Counted from the first letter of the stretch, positions 1-5,811 are shown. The stretch is DNA of 6,599 nucleotides from an uncultured Flavobacteriales bacterium (GCA_905479845.1 CAJQOB010000235.1:1-6599); one strand, 5' to 3'. Notes: a model not told the origin generated them from the letters alone. Numbers and translations are program-made.

Positions 1-408
1 AACATGCTGGGTGAGCTTTACTATGATTCTGGATTTTACGACGCTGCTGGAAAATACTGGTTGATGTATCCCTCCAATGAATATCACATTGTAAAGTGTA
101 TAGAGATTTATCGAGAATCAATGAACCACTCCGCAACAAGAATCTTGAATGATATAAAGTTTAGAGGGGATAAATCAAAGCTCACCAATTTTTCAAGGGA
201 GATTCTTGAAGAATTAGAGGAGGAGAGTAAAAACGAAGGGGGATATGTCCATCGCTCACCTATTGTGAGAATCACCGATGAAACATTGAATTCTGAGACA
301 AATTGGTTCAAAGAAGCAGTGTGGATGTTGTTGAAGGTTCTTTTTTTACTGTTTTTGTCTGCTGGAATAATCGCCGCTTTAAGTTGGTTTCATAGTCTCA
401 TTCGATAA
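1..408 (+). CDS. DUF6584-like protein, 3' part (5' end outside window)
   Basis: The frame is open to the left edge, so this is probably the C-terminal part of a longer protein; the ATG at 4 has no visible ribosome binding site and need not be the start. Residues 1-25 (counted from that ATG) read like a TPR-type helix pair (LGELYYDSGFYDAAGKYW), and the following stretch with ILNDIKFRGDKSKL resembles what I recall of the DUF6584 family (TPR-like part followed by a conserved KFKGD-type motif). A Glu-rich helix follows (64-76). Residues about 106-128 form one hydrophobic membrane segment, leaving only a few residues after it, so the protein is probably tail-anchored with the soluble part in the cytoplasm. 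No enzymatic function is known to me for the family. The family assignment is from memory of its sequence pattern and is moderate; the membrane tail is seen directly. It is followed closely by the next gene in the same direction. Confidence 0.62.
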   Translation, partial: NMLGELYYDSGFYDAAGKYWLMYPSNEYHIVKCIEIYRESMNHSATRILNDIKFRGDKSKLTNFSREILEELEEESKNEGGYVHRSPIVRITDETLNSETNWFKEAVWMLLKVLFLLFLSAGIIAALSWFHSLIR

Positions 409-496
409 ACTTGTTAGAAAGGCTATGAGAATAAAGTTAGACCTTATTTACATTATGGTTCAAGTGTTATCACCCCTATTATTAAAACAAGAAAAA

Positions 497-1060
497 ATGA
501 AACAGAAAGTATTTGATGTATGTGCTGGATTAATAACCATTCCTCAATTTGAAGAATGGTTTTACAATGATGCTGATATTCAATGTTCTATTCTTGAGGA
601 TGACAACGTACTGCGTTTGTGTTCGATTGACCTAAAGAAAAAGGATGCTGAACATGAATTGAAAAAGTTCTGTTTTGAAACATTCGATCAAGAGGAGTTT
701 TATGTCTACGCAATTGAAAAGAATGCCCACTTAATAGTTAACGCTCAGAATCACAAGGAAGTTATATGCTATGTTCAAAACATCTGTGAATATTCTGATT
801 GGGGAGATGAAAAGGCTTTGTATTATTCGTTCTATGTTCTTTGGGATCAGTATGACGAGTTTCCATATTCTGGTTATTTATTTAGAAGTGATATTATCAG
901 TGACATGAAGTCAGAAGCTGCTAAGCTTCTTAAAAGGTTTGAATTTGTAGACCTTCAGACCAAGAAAAATTTAATTTTTGAGCCCGTTAAACACGTTGAA
1001 TGTACACCATTTATTGATGCGGATATCTCAACAAAACGCTGGTACCAGTTCTGGAAATAA
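497..1060 (+). CDS. hypothetical acidic soluble protein, immunity-protein-like
   Basis: I do not recognise a named family. From the ATG at 497 the product is 187 residues, without signal peptide or membrane segment, rich in Asp, Glu, Phe, Tyr and Trp, and ends in RWYQFWK. The N-terminus (MKQKVFDVCAGLITIPQFEEWFYN) resembles the opening of small Bacteroidota proteins of the type often found beside polymorphic toxins as immunity proteins, with a short helix, a PQFEEW element and then an acidic stretch. This is an impression, not a motif match. The frame extends upstream to ATGs at 455 and 425; the extra 24 residues look unlike the rest and I prefer 497, although AGAAAGG lies just before 425 (very close to that ATG). 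It follows the DUF6584-like gene by 88 nt (16 nt if it starts at 425), so the two may be co-transcribed. No toxin gene is visible in the window. Confidence 0.6.
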   Translation: MKQKVFDVCAGLITIPQFEEWFYNDADIQCSILEDDNVLRLCSIDLKKKDAEHELKKFCFETFDQEEFYVYAIEKNAHLIVNAQNHKEVICYVQNICEYSDWGDEKALYYSFYVLWDQYDEFPYSGYLFRSDIISDMKSEAAKLLKRFEFVDLQTKKNLIFEPVKHVECTPFIDADISTKRWYQFWK

Positions 1061-1092
1061 TTTGATTTCTCACCAAAACCCCTCATATTTGC
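1061..1092 (+). promoter_or_regulatory. Bacteroidota-type promoter P0
   Basis: TTTG at 1061-1064 is followed after 19 nt by CATATTTG at 1084-1091, then C. This matches the Bacteroidota sigma-ABfr pattern TTTG / TAnnTTTG except for the first base of the -7 box. It starts directly after the stop codon of the preceding gene and would begin transcription near 1098, at or just before a 19-codon ORF and a terminator at 1191-1218. The predicted transcript is therefore only about 120 nt. Confidence 0.5.
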
Positions 1093-1099
1093 ATCAGTA

Positions 1100-1159
1100 A
1101 TGAGAGAAATGAACCAAAATAGTAGACGTCGTGCCATTAAATATGCGCTTATGGAGTAG
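1100..1159 (+). CDS. possible 19-aa leader-type peptide
   Basis: ATG at 1100 opens a 19-codon frame ending at TAG 1157-1159 (MREMNQNSRRRAIKYALME). Three Arg codons in a row (AGA CGT CGT, 1124-1132) overlap the 5' arm of a perfect 9-bp inverted repeat whose other arm overlaps the following terminator stem. A short ORF with a run of one amino acid placed on the arm of an alternative RNA structure is the layout of a translational attenuator. Against this, the ATG lies very near the predicted transcription start with almost no leader, and no gene that would be controlled lies directly after the terminator. The ORF may be chance within a small structured RNA. Confidence 0.28.
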   Translation: MREMNQNSRRRAIKYALME

Positions 1160-1194
1160 TTAAATTCCATAATTGAACTTAAAATCACGACGTC
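1125..1194 (+). ncRNA. nested inverted repeat, possible small RNA or antiterminator
   Basis: GACGTCGTG (1125-1133) is perfectly complementary to CACGACGTC (1186-1194), and inside it TTATGGA (1149-1155) is perfectly complementary to TCCATAA (1166-1172) with a 10-nt loop. The 3' outer arm shares CGTC (1191-1194) with the 5' arm of the terminator stem at 1191-1210, so the long-range stem and the full terminator exclude each other. Together with promoter P0 and the terminator this suggests a structured transcript of about 120 nt, either an independent small RNA or an attenuator. The pairings are seen directly; the function is inferred. Confidence 0.42.
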
Positions 1195-1218
1195 CAAATT
1201 CATTTGGGCGTTTTTTTT
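1191..1218 (+). terminator. intrinsic terminator (left end of module A)
   Basis: CGTCCAAA (1191-1198) pairs with TTTGGGCG (1203-1210; one T-G pair) around a 4-nt loop and is followed by eight T (1211-1218). The same terminator type recurs at 6017-6045. It ends the short transcript from promoter P0 and would also stop read-through from the upstream genes. Confidence 0.8.
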
Positions 1219-1403
1219 GCACTTTTTTTTGAGAAATCATGAATGAGTAAACCAACATAAGAGAAAGTTGTTGAAACAAAGAAATCGATTGAGAGACAGT
1301 CAGTTGACAAATTGAACAAAAACGTGCGTTTAGCGCGGTGACTTCTTACACCCTAACAACTACCATAACATGTTGATAATCAGAAAAATAAAACCAATAA
1401 TCA

Positions 1404-1436
1404 TTTGGATTTATCAATAATGCCCCACATCTTTGC
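1404..1436 (+). promoter_or_regulatory. Bacteroidota-type promoter of module A
   Basis: TTTG at 1404-1407, then exactly 20 nt, then CATCTTTGC at 1428-1436. The other copy has TTTG, the same 20 nt and AATATTTGC. Box sequence, the following ACC and spacing are kept while the spacer differs, which argues that it is a working promoter. Transcription would start around 1442 and run to the terminator at 1602-1630, giving a transcript of about 190 nt. Confidence 0.62.
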
Positions 1437-1456
1437 ACCGTCGAAATAAGTAAGAC

Positions 1457-1576
1457 ATGAATACAGAATTAATCCATATAAACGAACAGTTCTTTTTAGC
1501 CTTAGAGCAAAAAGAAAGTTTCTCATCCGAGGGAGTAAATCCAGATGAAGAAACATGGGAGGTCCGTATTGAGTGA
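1457..1576 (+). CDS. 39-aa ORF carried by module A
   Basis: ATG 1457 to TGA 1574-1576 encodes an acidic soluble peptide (begins MNTELIHINEQFFLALEQKE, ends TWEVRIE) with no signal peptide, membrane segment or recognised domain. It is the only ORF of note between a predicted promoter (1404-1436) and an intrinsic terminator (1602-1630), starts about 15 nt after the predicted transcription start, and fills most of the transcript. The equivalent slot in module B holds a different 43-aa ORF; only a weak FF....QkE.F similarity connects them. It may be a real small protein or the transcript may be a non-coding RNA. Confidence 0.38.
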   Translation: MNTELIHINEQFFLALEQKESFSSEGVNPDEETWEVRIE

Positions 1577-1601
1577 TGTAAAAACGCATCCATTCATAAT
1601 G

Positions 1602-1630
1602 AGCATCTCCCAACAAGAGGTGCTTTTTTT
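1602..1630 (+). terminator. intrinsic terminator (right end of module A)
   Basis: AGCATCTC (1602-1609) pairs with GAGGTGCT (1617-1624; one T-G pair) around loop CCAACAA and runs into seven T (1624-1630). Both stem arms are identical to those at 6441-6461 although the sequences between promoter and terminator are largely unrelated. It separates module A from the tRNA-like gene 45 nt downstream. Confidence 0.82.
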
Positions 1631-1675
1631 ATGCATCAAGTTTCATAGTAAAAGTGTATTGAAGATGCACGAAAT

Positions 1676-1747
1676 GCTCCGCTAGTATAATGGCTAGTAC
1701 ACCTCACTTTCTATGAGGGAATAGGGGTTCGATTCCCCTGCGGAGTG
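1676..1747 (+). tRNA. tRNA-Glu(UUC)-like
   Basis: A complete 72-nt cloverleaf: acceptor stem 1676-1682 with 1740-1746 (first pair G-T), U8, D stem GTAT/GTAC with loop AATGGCTA (A14, G18G19, A21), anticodon stem CCTCA/TGAGG with loop CTTTCTA, 4-nt variable region GAAT, T arm AGGGG/CCCCT with loop TTCGATT, discriminator G at 1747. CCA is not encoded (CAA follows), as is usual in Bacteroidota. Anticodon TTC reads GAA/GAG. Elements known to be used by E. coli glutamyl-tRNA synthetase are present: U11-A24, U13-G22, A46, no base 47. Odd points are U37 instead of the nearly universal purine 3' of the anticodon and the G1-U72 pair. No promoter is obvious between the terminator at 1602-1630 and this gene, and no terminator separates it from the next ORF, so it may share a transcript with the rtcB locus. 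A GCTGCA/TGCAGC inverted repeat (1755-1760/1779-1784) lies in the linker. Confidence 0.85.
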
Positions 1748-1832
1748 CAAATCTGCTGCAGAGTTTAGTGAGTCAGGTTGCAGCGAATATTTATGGGCTG
1801 ATCCATCGAGTATTAATTTAAAAACAACAGTG

Positions 1833-2144
1833 ATGAAGCGAGTAAAACACTTTTTAACGAATAGAGATGAAACAGGAAGGTTCATCGTTAGGTCACTTAA
1901 AACGGGTAGAACATATTTTGTTGAGCCTATAGAGAAAAGTAGACCACCAAGTTGGGGAGATTTGGATCCAGCAACGAAGAAAAGAACGGGAAGCTATGGA
2001 AAAAAGTACCGTGGAGCAGTTTCTGAGTCTGAATCAATGATCACAGAGTTAAATGGATTTTCCAATATTTCTTGTGTTGCAGGAAGTCCTTTTTCCGAAA
2101 TCGAGAAAAGAGATGAAGCATACTTGAAAGCAAGCAGAGAATAA
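1833..2144 (+). CDS. small conserved-looking protein upstream of rtcB
   Basis: 103 residues from ATG 1833 (a GTG three bases earlier at 1830 could also serve). The N-terminal third is basic (MKRVKHFLTNRDETGRFIVRS) and continues with an alternating hydrophobic stretch GRTYFVEPIE that looks like small-domain beta strands. Then come SWGDLDPATKK (40-50), TGSYGKKYRG (52-61), a Ser/Glu-rich part and a C-terminal GSPFSEIEKRDEAY (84-97). There is no signal peptide, membrane segment or catalytic motif that I recognise. I have an unverified memory of similar proteins beside rtcB in other Bacteroidota; if so it is a third member of this RNA-repair locus. Its position, 86 nt after the tRNA-like gene and 198 nt before rtcB in the same direction, supports that. 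A role as an RNA- or ribosome-binding accessory factor is a guess from its charge and neighbours. Confidence 0.72.
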   Translation: MKRVKHFLTNRDETGRFIVRSLKTGRTYFVEPIEKSRPPSWGDLDPATKKRTGSYGKKYRGAVSESESMITELNGFSNISCVAGSPFSEIEKRDEAYLKASRE

Positions 2145-2342
2145 CTACAGAGATTGTCGTCGCGGATTTCGCGAAAGGAATTTTAGCGAAGCTTTTCCGC
2201 GGCGACACTTCCTTGAAATATCAAAGAAGCCGATGCAAAACATCAAGAAAAGGGAACCGGAAGTGACCAAGTGTCTTTCCCTGATCAAGAACTAATTGGT
2301 TCGATTAAGATCGAAAATAGAATTATACCATAAAGAAGAATC
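2145..2342 (+). promoter_or_regulatory. structured leader/spacer before rtcB
   Basis: This 198-nt gap holds three stems. TGTCGTCGCGG (2155-2165) pairs over 11 bp, with one T-G, to CCGCGGCGACA (2197-2207). Within its 31-nt loop, TTTCGC (2167-2172) pairs with GCGAAG (2186-2191), forming one long interrupted hairpin. AGGGAA (2251-2256) pairs with TTCCCT (2277-2282), and TTCGAT (2300-2305) pairs perfectly with ATCGAA (2310-2315) around TAAG. None is followed by a T run, so they are not ordinary terminators. They may be a cis-acting RNA structure controlling rtcB, a processing or stability element, or a short palindromic repeat. No convincing TTTG/TAnnTTTG promoter is visible here. An in-frame TAA at 2331-2333 fixes the rtcB start at 2343. 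Confidence 0.45.
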
Positions 2343-3734
2343 ATGGGAAAGAAGTTAAAAGGGAAAGACCTAATCAAATTAGGCTTCCCACAGAACAACT
2401 CGGTAAATATTGCCCTCGGGCAAATTAACCGATACAGAAAAAAAGAAACGAAACAACGAAACTTGGATGCAGCAAAACTCGTCCTTGTCAATCCTGAAGA
2501 GTACAGCGGAGACCCCATCTGGGGGAAAGTAGCTGAAGCATTGATCAAACCTGTTGAGGTCAAAATGCACGAGCTAAAAACCCAACGAGCTCCATTCACC
2601 ATTTTCGGAGAAGATGAAATTGATGATGAAGCGAAGTACCAAATGTACAACGCACTGAAACTTCCGATTTCAGTTTCTGGAGCCTTGATGCCAGACGCAC
2701 ACTCAGGATATGGATTACCAATTGGAGGTGTTTTGGCTACTGAGAACGCAGTGATTCCATACGGAGTTGGTGTCGACATCGGTTGTAGAATGGCACTTTC
2801 AATTTTTCCAATTAAGGTTTCGTACTTGAAAGGAAAGAAGGATCAATTCAAAAACATCCTTGCAGAGCACACGAAGTTTGGAATGTATGAAACGCACAAA
2901 CGAAAAGAGGATCACGAGATCTTTTCTCGATCTGAATTCAGCGAGATTCCTTTGGTAAAAAGCTTGAAAACAAAGGCCTACAATCAATTGGGAACTTCTG
3001 GAGGAGGAAACCACTTTGTTGAGTTTGGAACAGTGAGAATTACTGATCGTGATAATCAATGGGGACTACCAATGGGCGATTATATCGGATTATTGTCGCA
3101 TAGCGGGTCAAGAGGGTTAGGAGCAAATATTGCGAAGCATTATACCTATCTAGCCACCAAGCAATGTCCGCTACCAAAACCGGTACAACACCTAGCATGG
3201 CTAGACCTCAATACGCACGATGGTCAGGAATACTGGATGGCAATGAGTCTTGCGGGCGATTACGCTAAAGCATGTCACGATAACATCCACTCCAGAATCA
3301 GTAAGCTCCTTGGTTCGAAACCCGTTGCGACCATAGAAAACCATCACAACTTTGCGTGGAAGCAAAAAGTAAATGGAAAGGAGTGTGTAGTACACCGAAA
3401 GGGAGCAACACCTGCAGCAAAGGGTGAATTGGGGATTATTCCTGGTTCGATGACAGCCCCTGGTTTCATTGTGCGAGGGCTCGGAAATGAAAATAGCTTG
3501 CAATCTGCTTCTCACGGAGCAGGGCGCAAGTTTTCTCGAAGAGCATGCAAACAGCAATTCACGAACGGAGCCATTAAGGCAGAGCTAAAGAAAGCGGAGG
3601 TTGAATTGATTGGAGGAGGAGTAGATGAAGCTCCGATGGCTTACAAGGATATCGAACAGGTGATGGATCATCAACGAGAACTAGTGGAAGTTGTTGGAAC
3701 ATTTATGCCTAAAATCGTCCGAATGGACTACTAA
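2343..3734 (+). CDS. rtcB: RtcB RNA ligase (tRNA-splicing/RNA-repair ligase)
   Basis: 463 residues, close to the longer archaeal members and longer than the 408-residue E. coli protein. RtcB joins an RNA 3'-phosphate or 2',3'-cyclic phosphate to a 5'-OH using GTP and Mn2+, via a guanylated histidine and a 5'-GMP-capped 3' end. Signature blocks occur in order: PDAHSGYGLPIGGVLA (117-132), GVDIGCRM with metal ligands Asp145 and Cys148, GGGNHFVEF with Asn223 and His224, SHSGSRGLG with His253, ENHHNFAW with His334/His335, and SHGAGRKFSRR with His391, which matches the guanylated histidine. All catalytic positions I can identify are intact. Start ATG 2343 follows AGAAG and an in-frame stop. The stop codon is 2 nt before prfH, so the two are translationally close. 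Linkage to prfH marks it as the damage-repair type (often called RtcB2) rather than an archaeal/eukaryal tRNA-splicing ligase; that is inferred from context. Confidence 0.96.
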   Translation: MGKKLKGKDLIKLGFPQNNSVNIALGQINRYRKKETKQRNLDAAKLVLVNPEEYSGDPIWGKVAEALIKPVEVKMHELKTQRAPFTIFGEDEIDDEAKYQMYNALKLPISVSGALMPDAHSGYGLPIGGVLATENAVIPYGVGVDIGCRMALSIFPIKVSYLKGKKDQFKNILAEHTKFGMYETHKRKEDHEIFSRSEFSEIPLVKSLKTKAYNQLGTSGGGNHFVEFGTVRITDRDNQWGLPMGDYIGLLSHSGSRGLGANIAKHYTYLATKQCPLPKPVQHLAWLDLNTHDGQEYWMAMSLAGDYAKACHDNIHSRISKLLGSKPVATIENHHNFAWKQKVNGKECVVHRKGATPAAKGELGIIPGSMTAPGFIVRGLGNENSLQSASHGAGRKFSRRACKQQFTNGAIKAELKKAEVELIGGGVDEAPMAYKDIEQVMDHQRELVEVVGTFMPKIVRMDY

Positions 3735-3736
3735 AA

Positions 3737-4366
3737 ATGGAAAAGAAAGTCATACAAATTACCTCAGGAAGGGGCCCTCGAGAATGCGAGTGGGTGGTTG
3801 CAAAAACACTCGCGTTCTTCTTGGTTCAGTGCGAAAAGCAAGGGGTAAAAGCAACTATTATTGATCAACAAACGGGGAGAACGAACCATGAAGTTCTCTC
3901 TGTTTCAATAGAATTATCCGGAAAAAATGTGCGGAGTATTATTCAGCCTTGGTTGGGAACAATTCAATGGATTGGACAATCTCCGTTTCGAAAAAATCAC
4001 AAACGAAAGAACTGGTTTATCGGTTTTTTTGAAATTAAAAAGCAAAAACTAATTGAATTTAACGAAAAAAAGGTGCGATATCAGTCGATGAGAAGTTCTG
4101 GAGCAGGAGGTCAACACGTGAACAAAGTGAGCTCTGCTGTACGAGCGACACATGTTCCAACAGGGATTCAGGCAGTTTCCATGGACAGTAGATCCCAACT
4201 TCAGAATAAGAAAACCGCCTTGCTGAGATTAAAGGAAAAATTAGCTGAAATTAATCAAGGAAAGAGCTATGAAACAATAATTGACAAATGGTCGAATCAC
4301 CTTGAATTGGAACGAGGAAACCCAGTGAAGGTTTTTGTTGGAGAGCGCTTTAAATTGAAAAGATGA
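3737..4366 (+). CDS. prfH: PrfH, codon-independent peptide-release factor
   Basis: 209 residues, about the size of the PrfH family and far shorter than RF1/RF2 (about 360). The class I release-factor GGQ loop is present in RSSGAGGQHVNKVSSAVRATHVPTGI (119-144; Gly124-Gly125-Gln126), followed by the long C-terminal helix (about 151-172). The N-terminal domain and the PxT/SPF stop-codon reading element of RF1/RF2 are absent; residues 1-100 have the shorter PrfH-type domain instead. The family hydrolyses peptidyl-tRNA on ribosomes. Biochemical work on the PrfH-RtcB pair supports release on ribosomes whose 16S rRNA decoding centre was cut by colicin E3-like toxins, after which RtcB reseals the rRNA. 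ATG 3737 lies 2 nt after the rtcB stop, so the two form an operon. It converges on the lipoprotein gene with 36 bp between them, without a T-rich terminator. Confidence 0.94.
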   Translation: MEKKVIQITSGRGPRECEWVVAKTLAFFLVQCEKQGVKATIIDQQTGRTNHEVLSVSIELSGKNVRSIIQPWLGTIQWIGQSPFRKNHKRKNWFIGFFEIKKQKLIEFNEKKVRYQSMRSSGAGGQHVNKVSSAVRATHVPTGIQAVSMDSRSQLQNKKTALLRLKEKLAEINQGKSYETIIDKWSNHLELERGNPVKVFVGERFKLKR

Positions 4367-4402
4367 TTTGGAGGGCAGAGCTTCTCGAAGCCCGAACTTC
4401 CA

Positions 4403-5752
4403 TCACCGTTTTCGTCTCGTCAAAAACTGCGAAAGTGCAGATTGCAAACCGTCCTCCTCCTTTTCATTGATGTATAACATAAAGGGTTCATATCCCTCAT
4501 GGTATGCATGACTGGTCAATTTCCAATAGTTGAGACCAATAAGTGGAATTTTTTCATTCTTGACAACCTGATGAAGAGCATCAATCGCCATGATTCGTTC
4601 GCTTGGTTTATCTTCCGCTTCTTTCCAAATCACCAGAGTATCCAGTTCGTCGTTACTCAACAAGGTGTAACCTTCACCACCCCACGGGGCAAGTGTGCAG
4701 TCTTGTTTCTTTGTGTATCCGATTTCAGTAAAAAAGAGAGGTTTATCCAATAAACTTTTGGATGCTTTAAATTCAGAAATATCGGAGAACACCTTTTCCC
4801 AACCTTTAACCAGTTCTGCATAAATGGATTCATCAGAAATGGGAACTCGATGCACAGGTCGAAGGGAGAAGTAGGCGTTGATTCCGATGAAGTCCAATTC
4901 ATCCCAAAAGGAAACTTCATGGTAATTGTCAAAATTTGAAGCCATTGTAATTTTCCCTTTGTAGTATTTTCTGGCGTTCGTGATGATGCTTCGCCAAACA
5001 CTATCCAAATATTTTCTTTCCTGATTGATGAATGAAACCGTGTTAGCTTGATCCGTATGAAACGCTTTTTCCGTCCACTTGATATTTGACTCAATTCCAG
5101 TCAAAAGATATTGTCGAATATTCGTGTCAACTTGCCGTCCATATTCCCATAGATTGTGGCGCTTCAATTCGTCCGAAAACGGAACAATTTTCAGTTCGTG
5201 ATGAAGCTGCTTTTCCCGATTCGAGAAATATTCAATCAAGGGAGGAAGAGAGTCGATTTGTTCAGTAGCGGTTAAGGCGTTCATTTCACTGGCTATTGCC
5301 AAGATATCTACACCTTCTCTCTCACAGAGTTTAGACCACATCTCAACGAAATACCCGTAACGATAGAACCACTCGTTTTGCTCTTTTCGTGTTGTTGGAT
5401 AAATCATTCCATGCCACTTGAACATGTTGCCCTCATAACTATGTTGGAGAGCTACACGCAGGACCATGATGACTTTTACCTTTTGAGCCTTAAGTGCTCG
5501 GATCTCATTAATGATGTGGGTAGTATCGTCTTGTTCCCACCATAAATGATCGGTATTCCACGAACCCTGCTTTGCATACGCCGTTACTTGTGCAGTATTC
5601 ATTCCTGAAGCCTTGATCGTTTTTGCCCAATCATCTTGACTGGCTTCATTGATTTGAATTCCCCCAACGTATTGCGTGGTTGAACAGCCGGATGCTAGAA
5701 CAACAGTAAGAATCGTCGCTATCAGATATAGATTAGAACGTTTTAGCTTCAA
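4403..5752 (-). CDS. lipoprotein with GH113-like TIM barrel (putative glycoside hydrolase)
   Basis: 449 residues. A basic start (MKLKRSN), hydrophobic stretch and lipobox LASGC with Cys23 predict a lipoprotein at the cell envelope. The rest reads as a (beta/alpha)8 barrel resembling GH113 beta-mannanase-like proteins of clan GH-A: AIASEMNAL (152-160) carries the likely acid/base Glu156 on strand 4, DFIGINAYF (287-295) fits strand 6, and FFTEIGYTKK (340-349) carries the likely nucleophile Glu343 on strand 7; LNYWKL (407-412) fits strand 8. Acid/base context is SEMN rather than the usual NE, so activity and substrate are uncertain. The initiation codon is TTG (5750-5752); the next Met is residue 51, inside the barrel and after the signal peptide, so TTG is preferred. 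No polysaccharide-utilisation genes (SusC/SusD type) are adjacent. It runs toward prfH and is not part of that operon. Confidence 0.82.
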   Translation of the reverse strand: MKLKRSNLYLIATILTVVLASGCSTTQYVGGIQINEASQDDWAKTIKASGMNTAQVTAYAKQGSWNTDHLWWEQDDTTHIINEIRALKAQKVKVIMVLRVALQHSYEGNMFKWHGMIYPTTRKEQNEWFYRYGYFVEMWSKLCEREGVDILAIASEMNALTATEQIDSLPPLIEYFSNREKQLHHELKIVPFSDELKRHNLWEYGRQVDTNIRQYLLTGIESNIKWTEKAFHTDQANTVSFINQERKYLDSVWRSIITNARKYYKGKITMASNFDNYHEVSFWDELDFIGINAYFSLRPVHRVPISDESIYAELVKGWEKVFSDISEFKASKSLLDKPLFFTEIGYTKKQDCTLAPWGGEGYTLLSNDELDTLVIWKEAEDKPSERIMAIDALHQVVKNEKIPLIGLNYWKLTSHAYHEGYEPFMLYINEKEEDGLQSALSQFLTRRKR

Positions 5753-5811
5753 TTGAATATTTTTTTGGAGAAAGCAATCTACTTATTTCGCTTGGTCTTC
5801 TCTTCAGAGAT

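Larger units (their letters stand above)
1191..1439 (+). repeat. module A, conserved part (diverged copy of 6017-6263)
   Basis: From the terminator stem to the end of the -7 box (TTTGCACC) this stretch matches 6017-6263 in order and almost exactly in length (249 versus 247 bp). The core 1291-1382 aligns to 6115-6206 without gaps, by hand at about 66 of 92 identities; the first 47 nt are near 79%. Three hairpins are kept: CGATTG 1286-1291 with CAGTTG 1301-1306 (two G-T pairs, A-T in the other copy), TCAGTT 1300-1305 with AATTGA 1310-1315 (overlapping, so an alternative to the first), and CGTGC 1323-1327 with GCGCG 1333-1337. GAGACAGTC, CATAACA and ATAATCA/ACAATCA-type words are also shared. 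It could be a structured RNA, a protein-binding control region or a recombination site; no integron attC core pair is visible. Confidence 0.7.

Noticed and set aside
1291..1382. Integron attC-like recombination site
   Set aside because: No pair of RYYYAAC and GTTRRRY core sites is present in either copy, no integrase gene is visible, and the units do not abut as cassettes.
1401..1616. 71-aa frame on the - strand through module A
   Set aside because: Promoter and terminator polarity both point to the + strand; there is no module B counterpart and no recognisable protein.
2233..2295. 20-codon ORF in the spacer before rtcB
   Set aside because: Too short, no promoter or ribosome-binding context, and it lies across the AGGGAA/TTCCCT stem; most likely chance.
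3201..3557. 118-aa frame on the - strand inside rtcB
   Set aside because: Shadow of the rtcB coding frame with low-complexity, atypical composition; rtcB motifs are unambiguous.
4367..4402. Terminator between convergent prfH and the lipoprotein gene
   Set aside because: Only short alternative stems (GGGC/GCCC or GCTT/AAGC) and no T run on either strand, so an intrinsic terminator cannot be supported.
4657..5094. 145-aa frame on the - strand inside the lipoprotein gene
   Set aside because: Overlaps the lipoprotein frame fully and has no domain features; the lipoprotein has a lipobox and barrel motifs.
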